Below are positions 51,227-64,000 of a DNA stretch of 64,000 nucleotides, piece by piece; the stretch's first letter is position 1; the number at the start of each line of letters is the position of its first letter. Made by a program: the position numbers and the translations under genes. The DNA is from Ficedula albicollis. Its lineage: Eukaryota > Chordata > Aves > Passeriformes > Muscicapidae. The notes below the pieces were generated by a model. That model was not told the DNA's origin and made no database searches. It saw nothing but the letters and a program-made list of their open reading frames with translations. Location of the stretch: NCBI RefSeq assembly GCF_000247815.1, contig NC_021686.1, positions 3,724,060 to 3,788,059 of the forward strand, given 5' to 3'.

Positions 51227-51512
51227 GCAGCTGTGGCTGCCCCTGGATCCCTGGCAGAGCCCAAGGCCAGGCTGGATGGGGGCAAATGTGGAGTTTGGGT
51301 GGCCTTGACCACTGGGCTTTGCCTTCCCTGGGAGGGTGGGCAGGCCCTGGCACAGGGTGCCAGAGCAGCTGTGGCTGCCCCTGGATCCCTGGCAGAGCCC
51401 AAGGCCAGGCTGGATGGGACTTGGAACAATCTGGGATAGTGGAAGGTGTCCCTGCCCATGGCAGGGGGTGGAATGAGATTAGTTTAAGGTCCCTTCCTAC
51501 TCCAACCATTCC
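51227..51512 (+). mobile_element. CR1 LINE 3' end with internal tandem duplication
   Basis: Block 51227-51280 ('gcagctgtggctgcccctgg' through 'aaggccaggctggatggg') is repeated at 51365-51418, a period of 138. Between them lies 'ggcaggccctggcacagg', CR1 sequence that normally precedes this block. So the CR1 copy duplicated part of itself, or two truncated copies are joined. The tail 'aggtcccttcctactccaac' ends near 51512. No coding capacity. Overlapping 98- and 125-codon frames are CR1 by-products. Confidence 0.9.
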
Positions 51513-54175
51513 ATTGTCCCCTCTCTGCTCATTTTCCTGTGAGTTTCTATTGCTCATTTGAGTTTTATTTTAGAAACATCCTCATGGGATGATGGCATGG
51601 GGGTGGAGGCCAGGAGCACTGTAAGGACATGCTGGAAAGCCTGTTGCACAATTCAGCAGTCCTGAATCACTGAAATAGAGGGCAAAAAATTTCAGTGCCA
51701 GTGTTGCAGGCCAGGCTTTCCTGCCAGGGGTGCTCGTTCTCCTGGGCTGAGCAGCAGCACATCCCCAGAGCTGAGCTGCCACGGTGGGCTCTGCTTTAAT
51801 TTTCGGCAAACGGCTCCTCAAACAGTTTTCCTCACATGTGTTCATTACCTTTGGATCAGGAGCACTTGCAGCACGGGCAGATATCCTGTGATGCTACTCA
51901 ATTTTGTGCCCAACGAGTCCTTGCAGGCTCTCCCTCTGCAGCAGGGGATGGGGGAGCAGCGTGTGCTGCTCCTGCCTTGGTGAGCGCTGCAAGCCCGGCC
52001 GAGGTGACTCTTTTGTCATTGATTATTGGGGAGGGTTTCTCCAGCTGGATGCCTTCTGCCTGGTCACCATAAATTAGTTTTGTGTCACTGCCTCTAACAA
52101 CCACAACACGCTGATAGCCTTTAAATGATGGTTTATATGACCTGAGACAAGATCTAGCCTTATTTTTCTGCTCTATTACTTTCAAAGAATAGTCTTTCTA
52201 TTATTAACAGGCTGTGGTAAAATAATTGTAAATTCCTTTGAAATTTATAGCAGTTTTGTTCGTTGCATCTCATGAATGCAAACCCTAGCAGAATTGTAAA
52301 CTATTAGTGAGCAGATGTAAGTATACGTATTTTAATAATGTGATCATTTTTTCATTATTTTAGAAAGGTTTACAGCTTGAAGGTTTTTCAGAACTGTTCT
52401 GAACTGGGTTGATTTTTCTGCAGCTGTATAAATATGATAGGAGTTCTCTGACGGTGTGATGAAGTTATAAACTGGCTGCAAGGGCACAGTCATGGCTGCA
52501 AGAAATTTGGTCTACCCTGGCAGGTACAACAAGGCAGAATGCTCTCAGAGTGGAATCAGATTTCATGAAGCAAAGATGACGGTGAATAAAAATTTATTAG
52601 GAATGAATTTCAGTAATAATTGGGCATTTTTCATCTGATTTTCAGCTAATGCTCAACATTTGAAGCTGTTTAGTAGTAGTTTTTAATACTTCAATGCTTC
52701 CTAAGTTTGCAGTTGCCAGTTTCCAAAGGAGTACTCAATTGCTTTCTAAAAAAACCTGTCAAAAAAGTAAATGCAGAAATTCAGTTTTACATGTAACTGC
52801 ACTTTTGGTTGAGGGCAGCAAATTCCTCTTGTGCATTGCTAAATCTCTGAAGGGGCTTTACTGTTCGGTGATTTGACCCATTGGAGGTGGTTTTCAATCC
52901 ACTGCTACGGAAAGGCAATGAAATAACCCCAAAAGTGGTTCCATGAAGGGAGCACGAAGGGGGCTTGTGGTGGATTACTGGAGTACGATGCCTGACACAT
53001 GGCCTTTCACATCCCCTTTCACAAACTTTTCACCACCTCATTATCTTCTGACACTTTGCAGGAGGTGAAGAATGCTGCATGAAAATACATAAATCATGAA
53101 GCCTCTTCAAAAGTTCCTGGACTTTCAGGGGTGCTGAAAAGGGTGGAGCTTTCACTCTTGGCACTCGATTCATAAGAGGTGGCTTGGTGGAAAGAAGGAT
53201 GTAAAATAGAGTAAAATGCAAGGGAATAAAGCTGCTGTTATGGAATTGAGAAATGAGGAAAGATGTGGATAAAAAGAAAGAGGTTGAGTGCAAGAATTTT
53301 ATATTTAAGGCATGAAAAGCTTTAAAGTCAAGAAGAGGGTAAGCAGGGAGGGATATTTTGCTGCTGTGGAAGAATTATGCCTCCCTGGAGAATCTGCATA
53401 GGTTCTTAAATCTAATGGGCAAAAAGGCTAATTGTTATGGAATTAATTTTACTTTGTTGGTGTGTGGGCCAGTGTCTCTTTCAAACACAGATTTAGTATC
53501 CTGAGTACAGAATGAGGACACAAGATTCTCCAAAACACTTTGGGAGCCATGGTGAGCTCAGAGAGAGGGAGGAGAACAGGATCAGTGACACCTGTGGGAC
53601 ACAGATAAATGTAGGGAATTTTCAATAAAGAAGGACTTCACCTGAGCTGATTTGCACAATTTGCAATGAAAAGGACCCCCCTGTAATGAGCCCACAGACT
53701 GTTTCCTACCAGGATTCTCTGCTGTGCTGGATTTATTTATGTGATTGTGGGAGCTGAGGGTCTCCAGGGGTGGCATCTGTCAGGAGAGGTCATTAGGAAA
53801 GATTTTGGGGTCTGTTTGCTCTTTCCCTATTCACTTTACCTAGCCATTGATGCCAGGTTAAGACTTGGGAACAGCTTATATAAAACACAGATCCTCTGCC
53901 TTGTATTTTGTGTGCTCTGTGCAATCCCTTTGGGAAAGAACCACGTCAGGCCTGGGGCCCTGGGACATCAGGCCTTGATCCTGACCTTCCCAGCTCTGCC
54001 ACAAGGCCTGAGAATACCCCCATGGAAGTTTCTGACATGATTTCCTGCATGCTGAGGAAGCAGCTCATAGGAAATGTTCCAGTTTTTCTGTGTTAACATG
54101 GGAATCTAAACATAGCTACTCATATGGCAGTATCAAAGGGAGCGTGAATGAGAAATTCAGGAGGGGAATCTCACC
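51513..54175. other. Non-coding sequence, nothing recognised
   Basis: GC-richer at 51590-52040, AT-rich afterwards. Frames reach at most 99 codons. No recognised repeat. Confidence 0.55.
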
Positions 54176-54283
54176 AAAAATTTGTACTTTTCTCCATCCC
54201 AAAATCAATTTCCCCAATTTGTATTTTCTACATCCCAAATCAATTTCCCAAATTTGTATTTTCTGCATCCCAAATCAATCTCT
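54176..54283. repeat. Three-copy tandem repeat, about 35 bp
   Basis: Three diverged copies start near 54176, 54213 and 54249. Each has an 'aatttgta' motif followed by 'ttttct', then 'catcccaaa' and 'tcaat'. They differ by a few substitutions and single-base indels. The 174-codon frame 54090-54614 passes through them. Confidence 0.9.
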
Positions 54284-56169
54284 GTGTGTTTTTCATCCTT
54301 TCCTGCCTAAGGAAATCGATGGTTCTGTTGCAGGGTTTAAAATGAAGCTGACACCAGCTCCCAAAATGCTGCTGAAACCAATGGCCCTTGCACAAGGTCT
54401 TTGTTACTGCTGGCACAAGGTCCAGAGTGTTACATCTGTTTTATTAACTGAGCTAAATATTTACAGCACCATGTCCCCAGATTCACCAAATCCCAGGAAA
54501 TGCAGGTTTCCCATTTCCATTCTATTCAGTATTGAAGAAAGAAGGGAGGAGAAATCATGTTACAGCAGCTACAAGGGAAATGTTCTCTACCCATCAAGTT
54601 TTGTTTTTGTTTGAATAGTGCTGGAGGATTTTAAATGTGTTTGCTGTAAGAATACACCAAAACCCCAGTTTTATATGTTTCTGGAGACTTACCTAGGAAT
54701 CCCTACACATGGGTCATAGCCCACCCCTTTCCAGGCCTAGGAAACATAAAAGTTTTGAAATGCTCCTCTCACAAGAAAATCTTCTTTTCCAAGATAAGTT
54801 TTTTGGGTTTTTTTTTGCCCGACATACTCATACAAACCATTATCTTACTCTGCAATTAGTCCCCCTGCAATCAAATAAAGGGCATGGATTAATGGAAGAA
54901 GCACTAGAAATATTTTAAAGGGATTAACGTTAATGGAGAAACAGATTATCTTTCTGTCAAATGAGGTTAATAACCAAAATCAGTAGTGGCCCCTCACAGT
55001 TAGTCACAACCTTGCAGAGTCTACTAGAGATTAATCAAGTGAGTCTTTGTAAAAAACCTGTAGAATTCTGAAGAGGTTTAGGGTCCTACCTCTCATTCTG
55101 AAAAGGATCAAGCCCTTTGGAAGCTCTTACTGCTCTGCCAGCCTGAAAACCTCATTTCCTCAAGGAATGACTTGTAACCTGAAGGGTTTTCTGCAGCTGC
55201 AGGTGCCCAGTTGAACTCCCAGTGAAATTCCTGTTATCACAGGCCTGGCCAGCCTGTACATCTGCCTTGTTCACAGTGTAAAATTACTACAGGATCATTA
55301 ACACTTTATCTCATAATTAAGTTCATGTAGTAGACTTGAAAAGAGAGTATTTTTTTATTGACTCTATTATATAAAACCTCGTAATTGCTTAATCCCTTAC
55401 AATATTTAAAGCAATTAACATATGGCCCTTATTTGCATAAAGGCAATTGGCAAAGGTGGTTTGGAAAGTCATCTTAAGCATCAGCTTGATCTGTGTATTG
55501 ATGTGATATTTTCTGTAGTCATTGGCTGGCTGTAAATACATGCTAGAAGACTCTCTGCTTGTCTCAAAGCACTGAGGGGGATGATGTTGCTGCAGGATGA
55601 CTATTGCCACTTTTGGCTCCTTATTTCAACATGATTCTTCCCAAAATGCAGTGCTTTTAGTAAGGCAGCTACAGCTGGAATAGCCAGGGCTGTATGACTT
55701 TCCTGCTATTGCATGTTGGTGTGCTGACTCTTTTTGTAGGCACAGGTGTCTAAAGGAGTGCTCTTTGTTCTTTGGTTGTTTTTTTTCAATTAAAACCCTT
55801 GGCACAGGGATGGTTCTCAGATTACTTCCACACTTGTCTGCACCTGGACAGCCTGAGGGTTACCAGTGGCTACCTGGAGGCTAAATTTTCACAGCAGTAG
55901 AAGGACAAGGCTGTTGTAATTTATAATTTCTAAACCAATGAATTAATGCAGTGAATGGACACAGTTTTCTCTGCAGGAGCAAGCTGGTCCATAAGCACAA
56001 ATCCTACACCTGCTTGATTAAGGTCTCAGTGTGAAGGTAGGAAAAGCAAATTATAAATGCCTACTTTGGGTCACTTTCTTAGAAAAGTTCTTCTAACAGA
56101 TTATGCAAGGGTAAAGTGTTCAAATTGCCATAAAACCCTGTAAAAATCAGCTTAGTTTATAAACTCTAC
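54284..56169. other. Non-coding sequence, nothing recognised
   Basis: AT-rich with short chance frames. An ATTTGCAT octamer is present at 55431-55438, but an 8-mer is expected about twice by chance in a window this size. Confidence 0.5.
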
Positions 56170-56191
56170 TTCTGTAGCTGCAGCTACAGAA
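56170..56191. repeat. Perfect 22-bp spacer-free palindrome
   Basis: TTCTGTAGCTG (56170-56180) is followed directly by its exact reverse complement (56181-56191). Pairing stops at C56169 and A56192. It contains a central CTGCAG and two AGCT sites. No known factor site is assigned. Confidence 0.95.
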
Positions 56192-56377
56192 ATAAACTCA
56201 GTGACTACCCATGCAGACTTACTTTTCAGTCCAGACTCCAGTGAAGCATCAGTGGCCTTCAGCATCCCTTTGTCTCAGCCACCACTGCAGAGCAGTTGGC
56301 ACTCACCACACCGTGGGCTGAAGGTGCACATTGGACCCAAAGTGCTGCAGATCAAGCGGCTCTCTTTTGTTTTGCCA

Positions 56378-56487
56378 GTGTTCCAAGGCCAGGCTGGATG
56401 GGGCTCTGTGCAAGGTGTCCCTGCCCATGGGATGGGATGGTTTAAGGCCCCTTCCAACCCAAAGCGTTCCATGATTCTGTTATTCCG
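56378..56487 (+). mobile_element. CR1 LINE 3' tail, short copy with deletion
   Basis: 'ttccaaggccaggctggatg' runs into 'caaggtgtccctgcccatgg'. The tail is 'ggccccttccaacccaaag', then 'ccatgattctgtt'. About 20 bases usual between 'ggctggatggggct' and 'aaggtgtccctg' are missing. Strongly 5'-truncated, with no coding content. Confidence 0.88.
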
Positions 56488-59400
56488 TGTTCTCCTACGA
56501 GTCCTGGCCAGAGTGCTGCCAAGACACAGGCGAGGATGGTCCTTGTGTTTTCTCTCTTGTGCAAATTTAAAACGTTCAAGGCTCCAAATGGTGTTAAAAA
56601 TCCCATTAATCTAACCCGCAATGCAAAAAAATCGTGAAAACCCCAAAAAAAAAGTAGTGGCATGTCCCCCCTGCCCCCTCTGTGCTTTATTTCAGGTAAG
56701 TCTGACTGATGTGCTCCCCTTGAAGAGCAGAACATCAAAGTTATTCAGTTAAGGAGAAGCTTTTTTTTGTAGCAGTTGCACAGCTAAAGGTCCCTGTGAG
56801 AAGGTTTTCCTAATAATTGTGCAATAAAGAGCAGAAAAACCTCAAAAGTGGTATTTCTAGGGAGTGTATTATTAGAAAGAATTGATATTTGAGGAGCTTT
56901 AGTTTATTAAAAATGTGCAAGAACTCCTCTGTGTCTAGTTCCATGCAAAGCTTAGTGAAAGGTTAGAAAATTAGCTCCTGTGTGCTGCTTATGCAGCTGG
57001 ATGGATGGAGGGGACTTTACATTTCACAACTTCTTGTTTCTGACACGTTCCAGTGAATTATTTATGTGGCCACTTATCCTGTAGAGATGGAGCTGAGGGA
57101 ACAAACTGAGTTCACAAATGCTACCAGAAAGCCTTCAGGTGATAAGATGAAAATGGATCTTGGTCGCTGCTGATCTCAAACCTGGACTCGAATTTGTGGC
57201 CTACAGATGAAGGGTTTTGAGGCTTACATTTTTCATCTCCAACTTGTGAATTTGTGCAGTTTATGAACAATTCATGAAGTTCTATTTATCTTCAGCAATT
57301 GCCTTATGAATCAAGGGTTTAACTGGAATAAGATAATCCAGGAAATAGTAAATTTCAATTCATTTTTATGAATCTAGTATATATTCCACATATGAGAGCA
57401 GAGATGGGAATACATTAGTGATAAAAATACTAGAAATAAATTACCTATTTCTGTAACTGTAGTTTAACTCCAAGAGTCAGAGATTTTGGCAGATCTGATT
57501 TTTGCAGCTCTTGGATTTTCTGGGAGTTTCTACCCTTAAAAGTGAGTGAACACACCTCTGCAGGTTTTTTCCTCTCTCTTATTTATAATGGGCCACTTGC
57601 CAGCTTGATTCTTCATCTAAAGCAATATGGATTCACAAATAAAAGGTTTGGAAAATAATTCATTACTCTCAGGGAATAAATTTGTTGTTGATGACAGAGT
57701 TTTAAATCTTTTCTCTGTTACAAACATAGAATCATGTGTGATGTTAGGCAAGTGGTTCTCAATTATATTAGTCCACATTCCAGGATTTGGGATCTTTAGT
57801 TCTGGACTAAATCCAAATGCTGTCAGGCTGAGGGGCAGATGATAATTCCAAAATCCAGGAACTAATGAATTACAAAGGCTTGCCAGAAACAGTCCAGGGG
57901 ATTGAGAATCAAGTGGTCTTCACAAACGCTTTTCCCAAATTCTGTCCTCCAGTATTTCAATTAACACTGTAAAAGGGAATTTTAAATTTTCTATCGTGTA
58001 AATGCAGATGTCAGTCAATGAGTTCCTCAGATTTAGGGTGAAAAGTCCGAGGCTGTGGTGCAAACGTTAGAACTTTCTGAAGGTATCACAGGTGCCAGTG
58101 TGATCAGCTCTAGAAAGAGTAAAATGCAAGGTCTGCAGGTATGGAAAAAATGCCTCCAAACTGTACAAATGATTCTTCGTGAAATATTTTATTAATATCA
58201 CAATCAAAAAACTTTGCACTCGGAGAAACCATTAAAATTATTGATTCTTCAGTTGCTCAGAATCGTGCTGTGGCAATGCAAGGATGAAAGACATTTCACA
58301 GCACCAAACAGACCTGAATGTCTTCCGAAATTGCTTAACTGGGCTCTCCAGCAGGAATCATCACTGGGCAGATGATTACTCCCTCTGGCCCTCAAGGCTC
58401 CCACATTTAGGACAAGAGCTGCAAAGCCCCTTGTGCAGCATCTGCAGTATTTACTTTCCTTTCAAAGTCACAGCTGCTGCCGGAGCTGCCCGTCCCTGCT
58501 GGCCAGCAGGGAATTCCTCAGGAGCCTGGCTCTGAGCTCACAGCTGAGGGCTCTGGCAGCTCTCTGCAAACCCAGGGAAGGGAACCGTGCAGAGCTGAAG
58601 AGAAAGGGGAAGGGGCTGGTGGCATCCTCAGCAGGCAGCTGGAGATGGCACTGGATTTAAATTTCCCAGAGTCCTGCCCTGGTTGTTTCAGCAGCAGCTC
58701 TCCCAACCACAAAGGAGAAAAGATTGATGTCATTGCTTCCAACAATCCCTCTCAACACTTCCAGAGCTCTGCCTAAATATAAATGGAAGTGAAAAGAGCA
58801 AGGGAAGCACAGAACCTGATGGTGTTTAATCTGTGGAGCAATCCCTCCTCACAGGCCAGCGGAAAGGCAGCACCAGACCTGCAGCTTTGCAGCAGAAAGG
58901 TCACCCAGAGCAGCCTGACCTTTTTACCACAGAGAAAGCAAGGAGCCATCAGCCCTATCTGAACGGCCTTCAGCCCCAAGGCACTCCCAAAATAACCTGG
59001 AGACGGAGCAGATGGATACAAATCAGGAGATGCCAGGGAGCTGGGCACGCAGTCGCTTCTTCAAGATGTTTCTTTGAGTGAAATTGTACATATGCTATAA
59101 GTCAGAGTCAGGGGAGAGGAAAATTACAGCTCCCTGGAGAAAGGAAAAAATTAACATTTTGTCACAGGCAAGTAAGTGGGAAACTTGAATTTATAGATAT
59201 GTAGATACAAGCACATGAAGATATTGCTATTAGGGCATTAAAAATAGAAGTATTATCTTTCTACTCAAAGATTCTACTAAATAGCTATGAATTTATAATT
59301 AAGTAATGTTAAATCTCTGTGAAAATGAAGTTCATTTTATTATGTATGACTGAAGTCTGAAACCTAAATAAATGCAATAACTTAAAAGTATGGGCCAAAT

Positions 59401-60192
59401 ATCCCAGAATTATTCTCTATATCAGAAGAGGTAGCACCTCTTTGTTCTGTCATGGAGACGAGAGCATTAAACTATTCAGATGCCAGTGTTTGATACATAA
59501 ATTCCAAGCAAATGCCAAATTCAATCTAACCAGATGCATTAATCTAACCCCCCTACACACACCGTGCTCCAGTCTTATCTGCTCCATAGGACACGCCCTG
59601 CAGAAAACTGCTCTAGACACTCTAAATTGCCAAGGATTAAAGAAGAATTTGAGAAACCTGTAGTTAAACTAAACTCCCACACCATGTACGGAGTGCTACA
59701 TATTTATTTTCATGTTCATTGTGTGTTGGAGGTGGTGTGTTCATTTCCTTTTGTTTGTGTGTCCTTTTTGTCACAAATGTCAAGAATCCAGAGAACACCT
59801 GTCCCCAGATCATTTCAGGCTACACTTCCTGCCAATGTCCAAAGGTCTGACTGTCAAGGGACTATGACCAAGCTTTGTACCAATGCAGAATTTTTCTGAA
59901 GAGTGTTTGTGGCACTGAAATTTGTGACACATCCGCCACCAGCACAACACTTTCCCTGAAGCTCACCAATTTTACTGCAAATGGTTTCTGTGCTCCTTTC
60001 CCACTGGTAATGGCCTGAGCAGCCTCCCCCAGAAGGAATAAATCACAGTGGACATGTTGGAGATGTTCTTTGCTGCAAATACAACATGAATTTTTAAAGC
60101 ATTAAATGTATATGTACTATTTATATCTTCCTTACAAATACACAGAAGCTTTATTTTTAAAGACTTTAATTAAATTTTTTACCCCTTTTCTC
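56488..60192. other. Non-coding sequence, no gene recognised
   Basis: AT-rich single-copy-looking sequence with a GC-rich patch at about 58475-58640. Frames reach at most 111 codons. No recognised repeat until the T run at 60193. Confidence 0.55.
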
Positions 60193-61112
<920 letters not shown>

Positions 61113-64000
61113 ATACAGCATCTACAGCATTGACTTAGTCTGCTGTTCAGAACAATTATTTTCTCCAATAAATCCTCTTTCACCTCCAGTTCTTCTCCCA
61201 CATACTACAGGTCTGTGTTCTTGAGATCTCTTGGTTAGAACAACCTCAATTCCCAAGTCTGGAAATAAACACAGAAAATATTTCACTATAAAGGAAAATA
61301 GGTTTCCAACTTTAAGAAAACATGAGATAGGCTTTATTCAGAAAATAAATTTTTAAAAATATTTTAAGAATTAATCCCTGACTGGGAATGTGTTCAAAAT
61401 ATTGTGTTTCAATGGAGACATTTGCTACTTGCCTTTTTTTTTTTTCTCTTGTCATGGATAATTCACATTAAATTGGAAAATGTCTCCTTCTGAGGCAACT
61501 TTTTAAGTGCATGACTTGACAATTATACTTAAGTTTGTGAATTTTCTTTATAAGTATTTCCTACAGAAATGACTGAGAATTTTGGCTTTACACAATTACA
61601 GCTTTGGGGTGGAATCACCAGGATTATTTTTGATCAAATGCTTTAAATGCTCTGTTTATTCCAAAGGAGAATAAATAGCAAGACACCTTTCTGAAGATGG
61701 TTCCTGTGGAAGAGATGCACAGGCAGGGACATTTGGATCCATTGTTTAGGAAAGGAAATATTGTAATGCCTGGAGCTCTGGAACAGAAAGCAGTATTTGG
61801 GTGCTGGTCCCTGCTCTGCCACGTGAGACTGATGCTGCCCCTGCTGGCTTCTCTCTTTGCTCACAATTCCTCTCCCCTTTCTTCTCATCCTCTGTTATTT
61901 CTTCCACCAGAACTTTAACCCCAGCTGGGAGCCTCTCTGTGATACCCACGGCAAAGTTTGGAGAATGAGGGAGCTCTTTTTAGAAAGATCTGACTTGCAG
62001 TTCAGGGTTCTTTCATGTGAGGAGAACAAAGGGAAGACAGATGTGAGAAACAAGCCAAGGGAACCTTTCTGACAGGGCTGGTACAAAAAGAGAGTATGGA
62101 GGTGTTGAGACTCCAAAATACAGTCACTTAGCACACACCTGATTCTCTAATCAAGCACAGATCAAAGTAACCAACACCTGCACCTGATTTAGTTTTAATC
62201 CTGTGAGTAGTTCTCAACACTCCACTGAGTATTCACTGCTCAACAGGATCACTTGAGAGCCTAAAGAAAACTTTTTATTAAGTCCACTTCATGAGATTTT
62301 TGTTCTTACGTGAAGGATTTTGGTTTAAGGTACTTGTGTGAGTTTCAGCTGCTTATCATTTTAGCACATTTAAATAGTTTTGATTTCTTCATTCTAGAGA
62401 CTGCCGGCTTTGTCCAGACAAAGATAGACTACAGGTCAGGTTTGGAAAGAAATTGAGATCCCTAAAAATCTTTGCATTGGTGCTGCCCTGAAAGTCACAT
62501 ATTTGATGAAGAGAAAGGAATTCTGGGCTGTTTCAGGTGGGAAGAAGGCACTGGATGGCTTTCCCTTTCTTGCTGTGTTTCATAACCCTGGGGCTTCATG
62601 GGCATTGAATGCATGAGCAGGAGAACCTGACTGCTCTGAGTCACCCAGTGGTCACCTCTGTGTGAGCCAGGATTTAGCCTAAATGACCTAATGGCAACAA
62701 TTTCACCAGGAAATGTCACCAGGAAGAAAGTTGGCCTCATACTACATCAGCATATCAAAGGGCAGATGTTTTTTACATGGATGTTTCTCTTTCAGGTTTT
62801 TTTTTTTTTTAGCTCAGTCTTTAAAAACTGCTGACAAAGTAGGAGGTATTGGGCCATATGGCAAACTTATTGATGCACTCAGTCATATTTAATCAAAATG
62901 TGGAAAATTATTTCCTTATTAGAAGACCTAAATACACAAATTAAGGAAGAGTTGATTAAATGTTGCCATCCTTATGTTTCATTTCTACCAGTATCACCTT
63001 CTCATAGAGGGGTTAGTAAATAAGTCTTTAAAATATCTTGAGCTGCAGATAATCAGTTACCAACTGTAAAATAATCTTTCAGTGATTCAGAGAACTTCAG
63101 TGTAATGTTTTCACCTCCAATTTACATTTGTTGGGCATAAGCCTCCCATTGCCTTCCCTGTGTTGGTTTTGGAGTGAATTGGAAGGCTGAAAAGAAAAAT
63201 GAAAGAAACCTATGGGATGGATTTAAAATCCATCCAAGGATCTTTGTATAAACTTCGTAGGGATCAGCCTACAGAGTGGGACATACATTTTGAGAGAATC
63301 TGTTGGGATAACTTGATAATTTAAGTTTTGATCCTGGAAATGAATCCTTGAGTAACTTTGTACCTGTCAGTAATCTGTCAGATTTTAACGAGGTGGAGTA
63401 AAATTTTCCAGCCATTAAACACTGATTCATGTTTGATGAGGAAAGATAAATTCTGAAGTTACTGTAAGAAATAATCCAGCTTCATAAACTGGTGTGCCTT
63501 GATAAAGGAACATTTCCAAGCAGTTCCACCGAGTTACATATTTAGGGGATCCAGGATCACACCTCGGGCCTTAAAATAGCAGCAGAAATAGGCCAAGCCC
63601 CAAATCTGTCAGGAGAGGCAGAGGGATACAGATATGTGCTTTTGAGGTACTTCTGTACATGATCCATGTGGGAACTGCAGTTCAACTTACAGAGACTCGG
63701 CTGTAATTATTTTCTGCACAGATGAAAAAGTTTATAGGGAGATTATTCATATAAAGTTGTTTTTAAGGGACCACACGCCTATGATTTAAAGCTTGCCTCC
63801 TCGTTATCACCTGATTGTTAGCTGCTTTGCATTTCCATCTCGATGCTTAAAACAACTCCCTACTCCTACCCCACAGGAGGCAGCACATCTGTCGGATCCT
63901 CACCCTTCCCAGCTGTAATTGATGCCAGTTACATGTTGGAGTAAGTCTCAGTGGCTTTAATTTATTGTAGCTGAAGGTTGAGCAGCACAAAAACGTTTGA
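61113..64000. other. AT-rich non-coding sequence, nothing recognised
   Basis: Short chance frames only, at most 81 codons. Short T runs occur at about 61434-61445 and 62799-62810. No interspersed repeat, duplication or exon-like segment was found to the end of the window. Confidence 0.55.

Noticed and set aside
54090..54614. 174-codon plus frame
   Set aside because: Passes through a diverged three-copy tandem repeat and has no exon signals.
55431..55438. ATTTGCAT octamer as a POU-factor enhancer site
   Set aside because: An 8-mer is expected about twice by chance on both strands of this window. Conservation cannot be seen from one sequence.

Overview
This is vertebrate, almost certainly bird, and most likely songbird genomic DNA from an AT-rich, gene-poor region (deep intron or intergenic). 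The strongest taxonomic evidence is a set of CR1 LINE 3' ends at 41092-41731, 51227-51512 and 56378-56487, plus a short reverse-strand one near 10853-10912. They carry the wording typical of avian CR1 tails, such as 'ggctgcccctggatccctgg', 'aaggccaggctggatggg' and 'aggtcccttccaaccc'. A degenerate avian LTR-like repeat near 47255-47705 agrees with this. There are no operons, bacterial promoters, CRISPR arrays or phage genes.

I found no complete gene. Nearly all open reading frames are short chance frames or run through tandem repeats. The one segment with real exon character is 48292-48420 on the plus strand. It has an AG acceptor, 43 open codons with five cysteines, a GTGAGT donor, and an in-frame stop just upstream of the acceptor. 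I do not recognise the protein.

Layout: 1-10 kb holds single-copy sequence, a 190-bp exact tandem duplication (1460-1839), an A-G-A homopolymer sandwich (2037-2100), a 704-bp tandem duplication (2945-4352) and two adjacent, related hairpins (7852-7947). 10-17 kb holds a 64-bp duplication, a CR1 scrap, a poly-T run, a TTTA microsatellite and a 519-base poly-G run (16245-16763). 17-26 kb is mostly featureless. 26.6-27.6 kb has a 60-bp duplication and a 672-base purine tract built on AAAGG. 31.9-33.6 kb is the most structured part: about 61 units of an 18-bp minisatellite in discrete sub-arrays, followed within 160 bp by 76 perfect CCTGTC hexamers. 35-44 kb has two more local duplications and the longest CR1 copy. 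47-52 kb has the LTR-like repeat, the candidate exon, a GAAATA array, an AT insert between direct repeats and a CR1 with internal duplication. 54-56 kb has a three-copy 35-bp repeat and a perfect 22-bp palindrome. 60.2-61.1 kb is an 860-base poly-G run set inside poly-T.

The unusual signal is therefore structural rather than genic: long G homopolymers on one strand embedded in A/T runs, and many small, recent-looking tandem duplications. Each could be real biology or an assembly or consensus artefact. I see no new defence, biosynthetic or mobile system.
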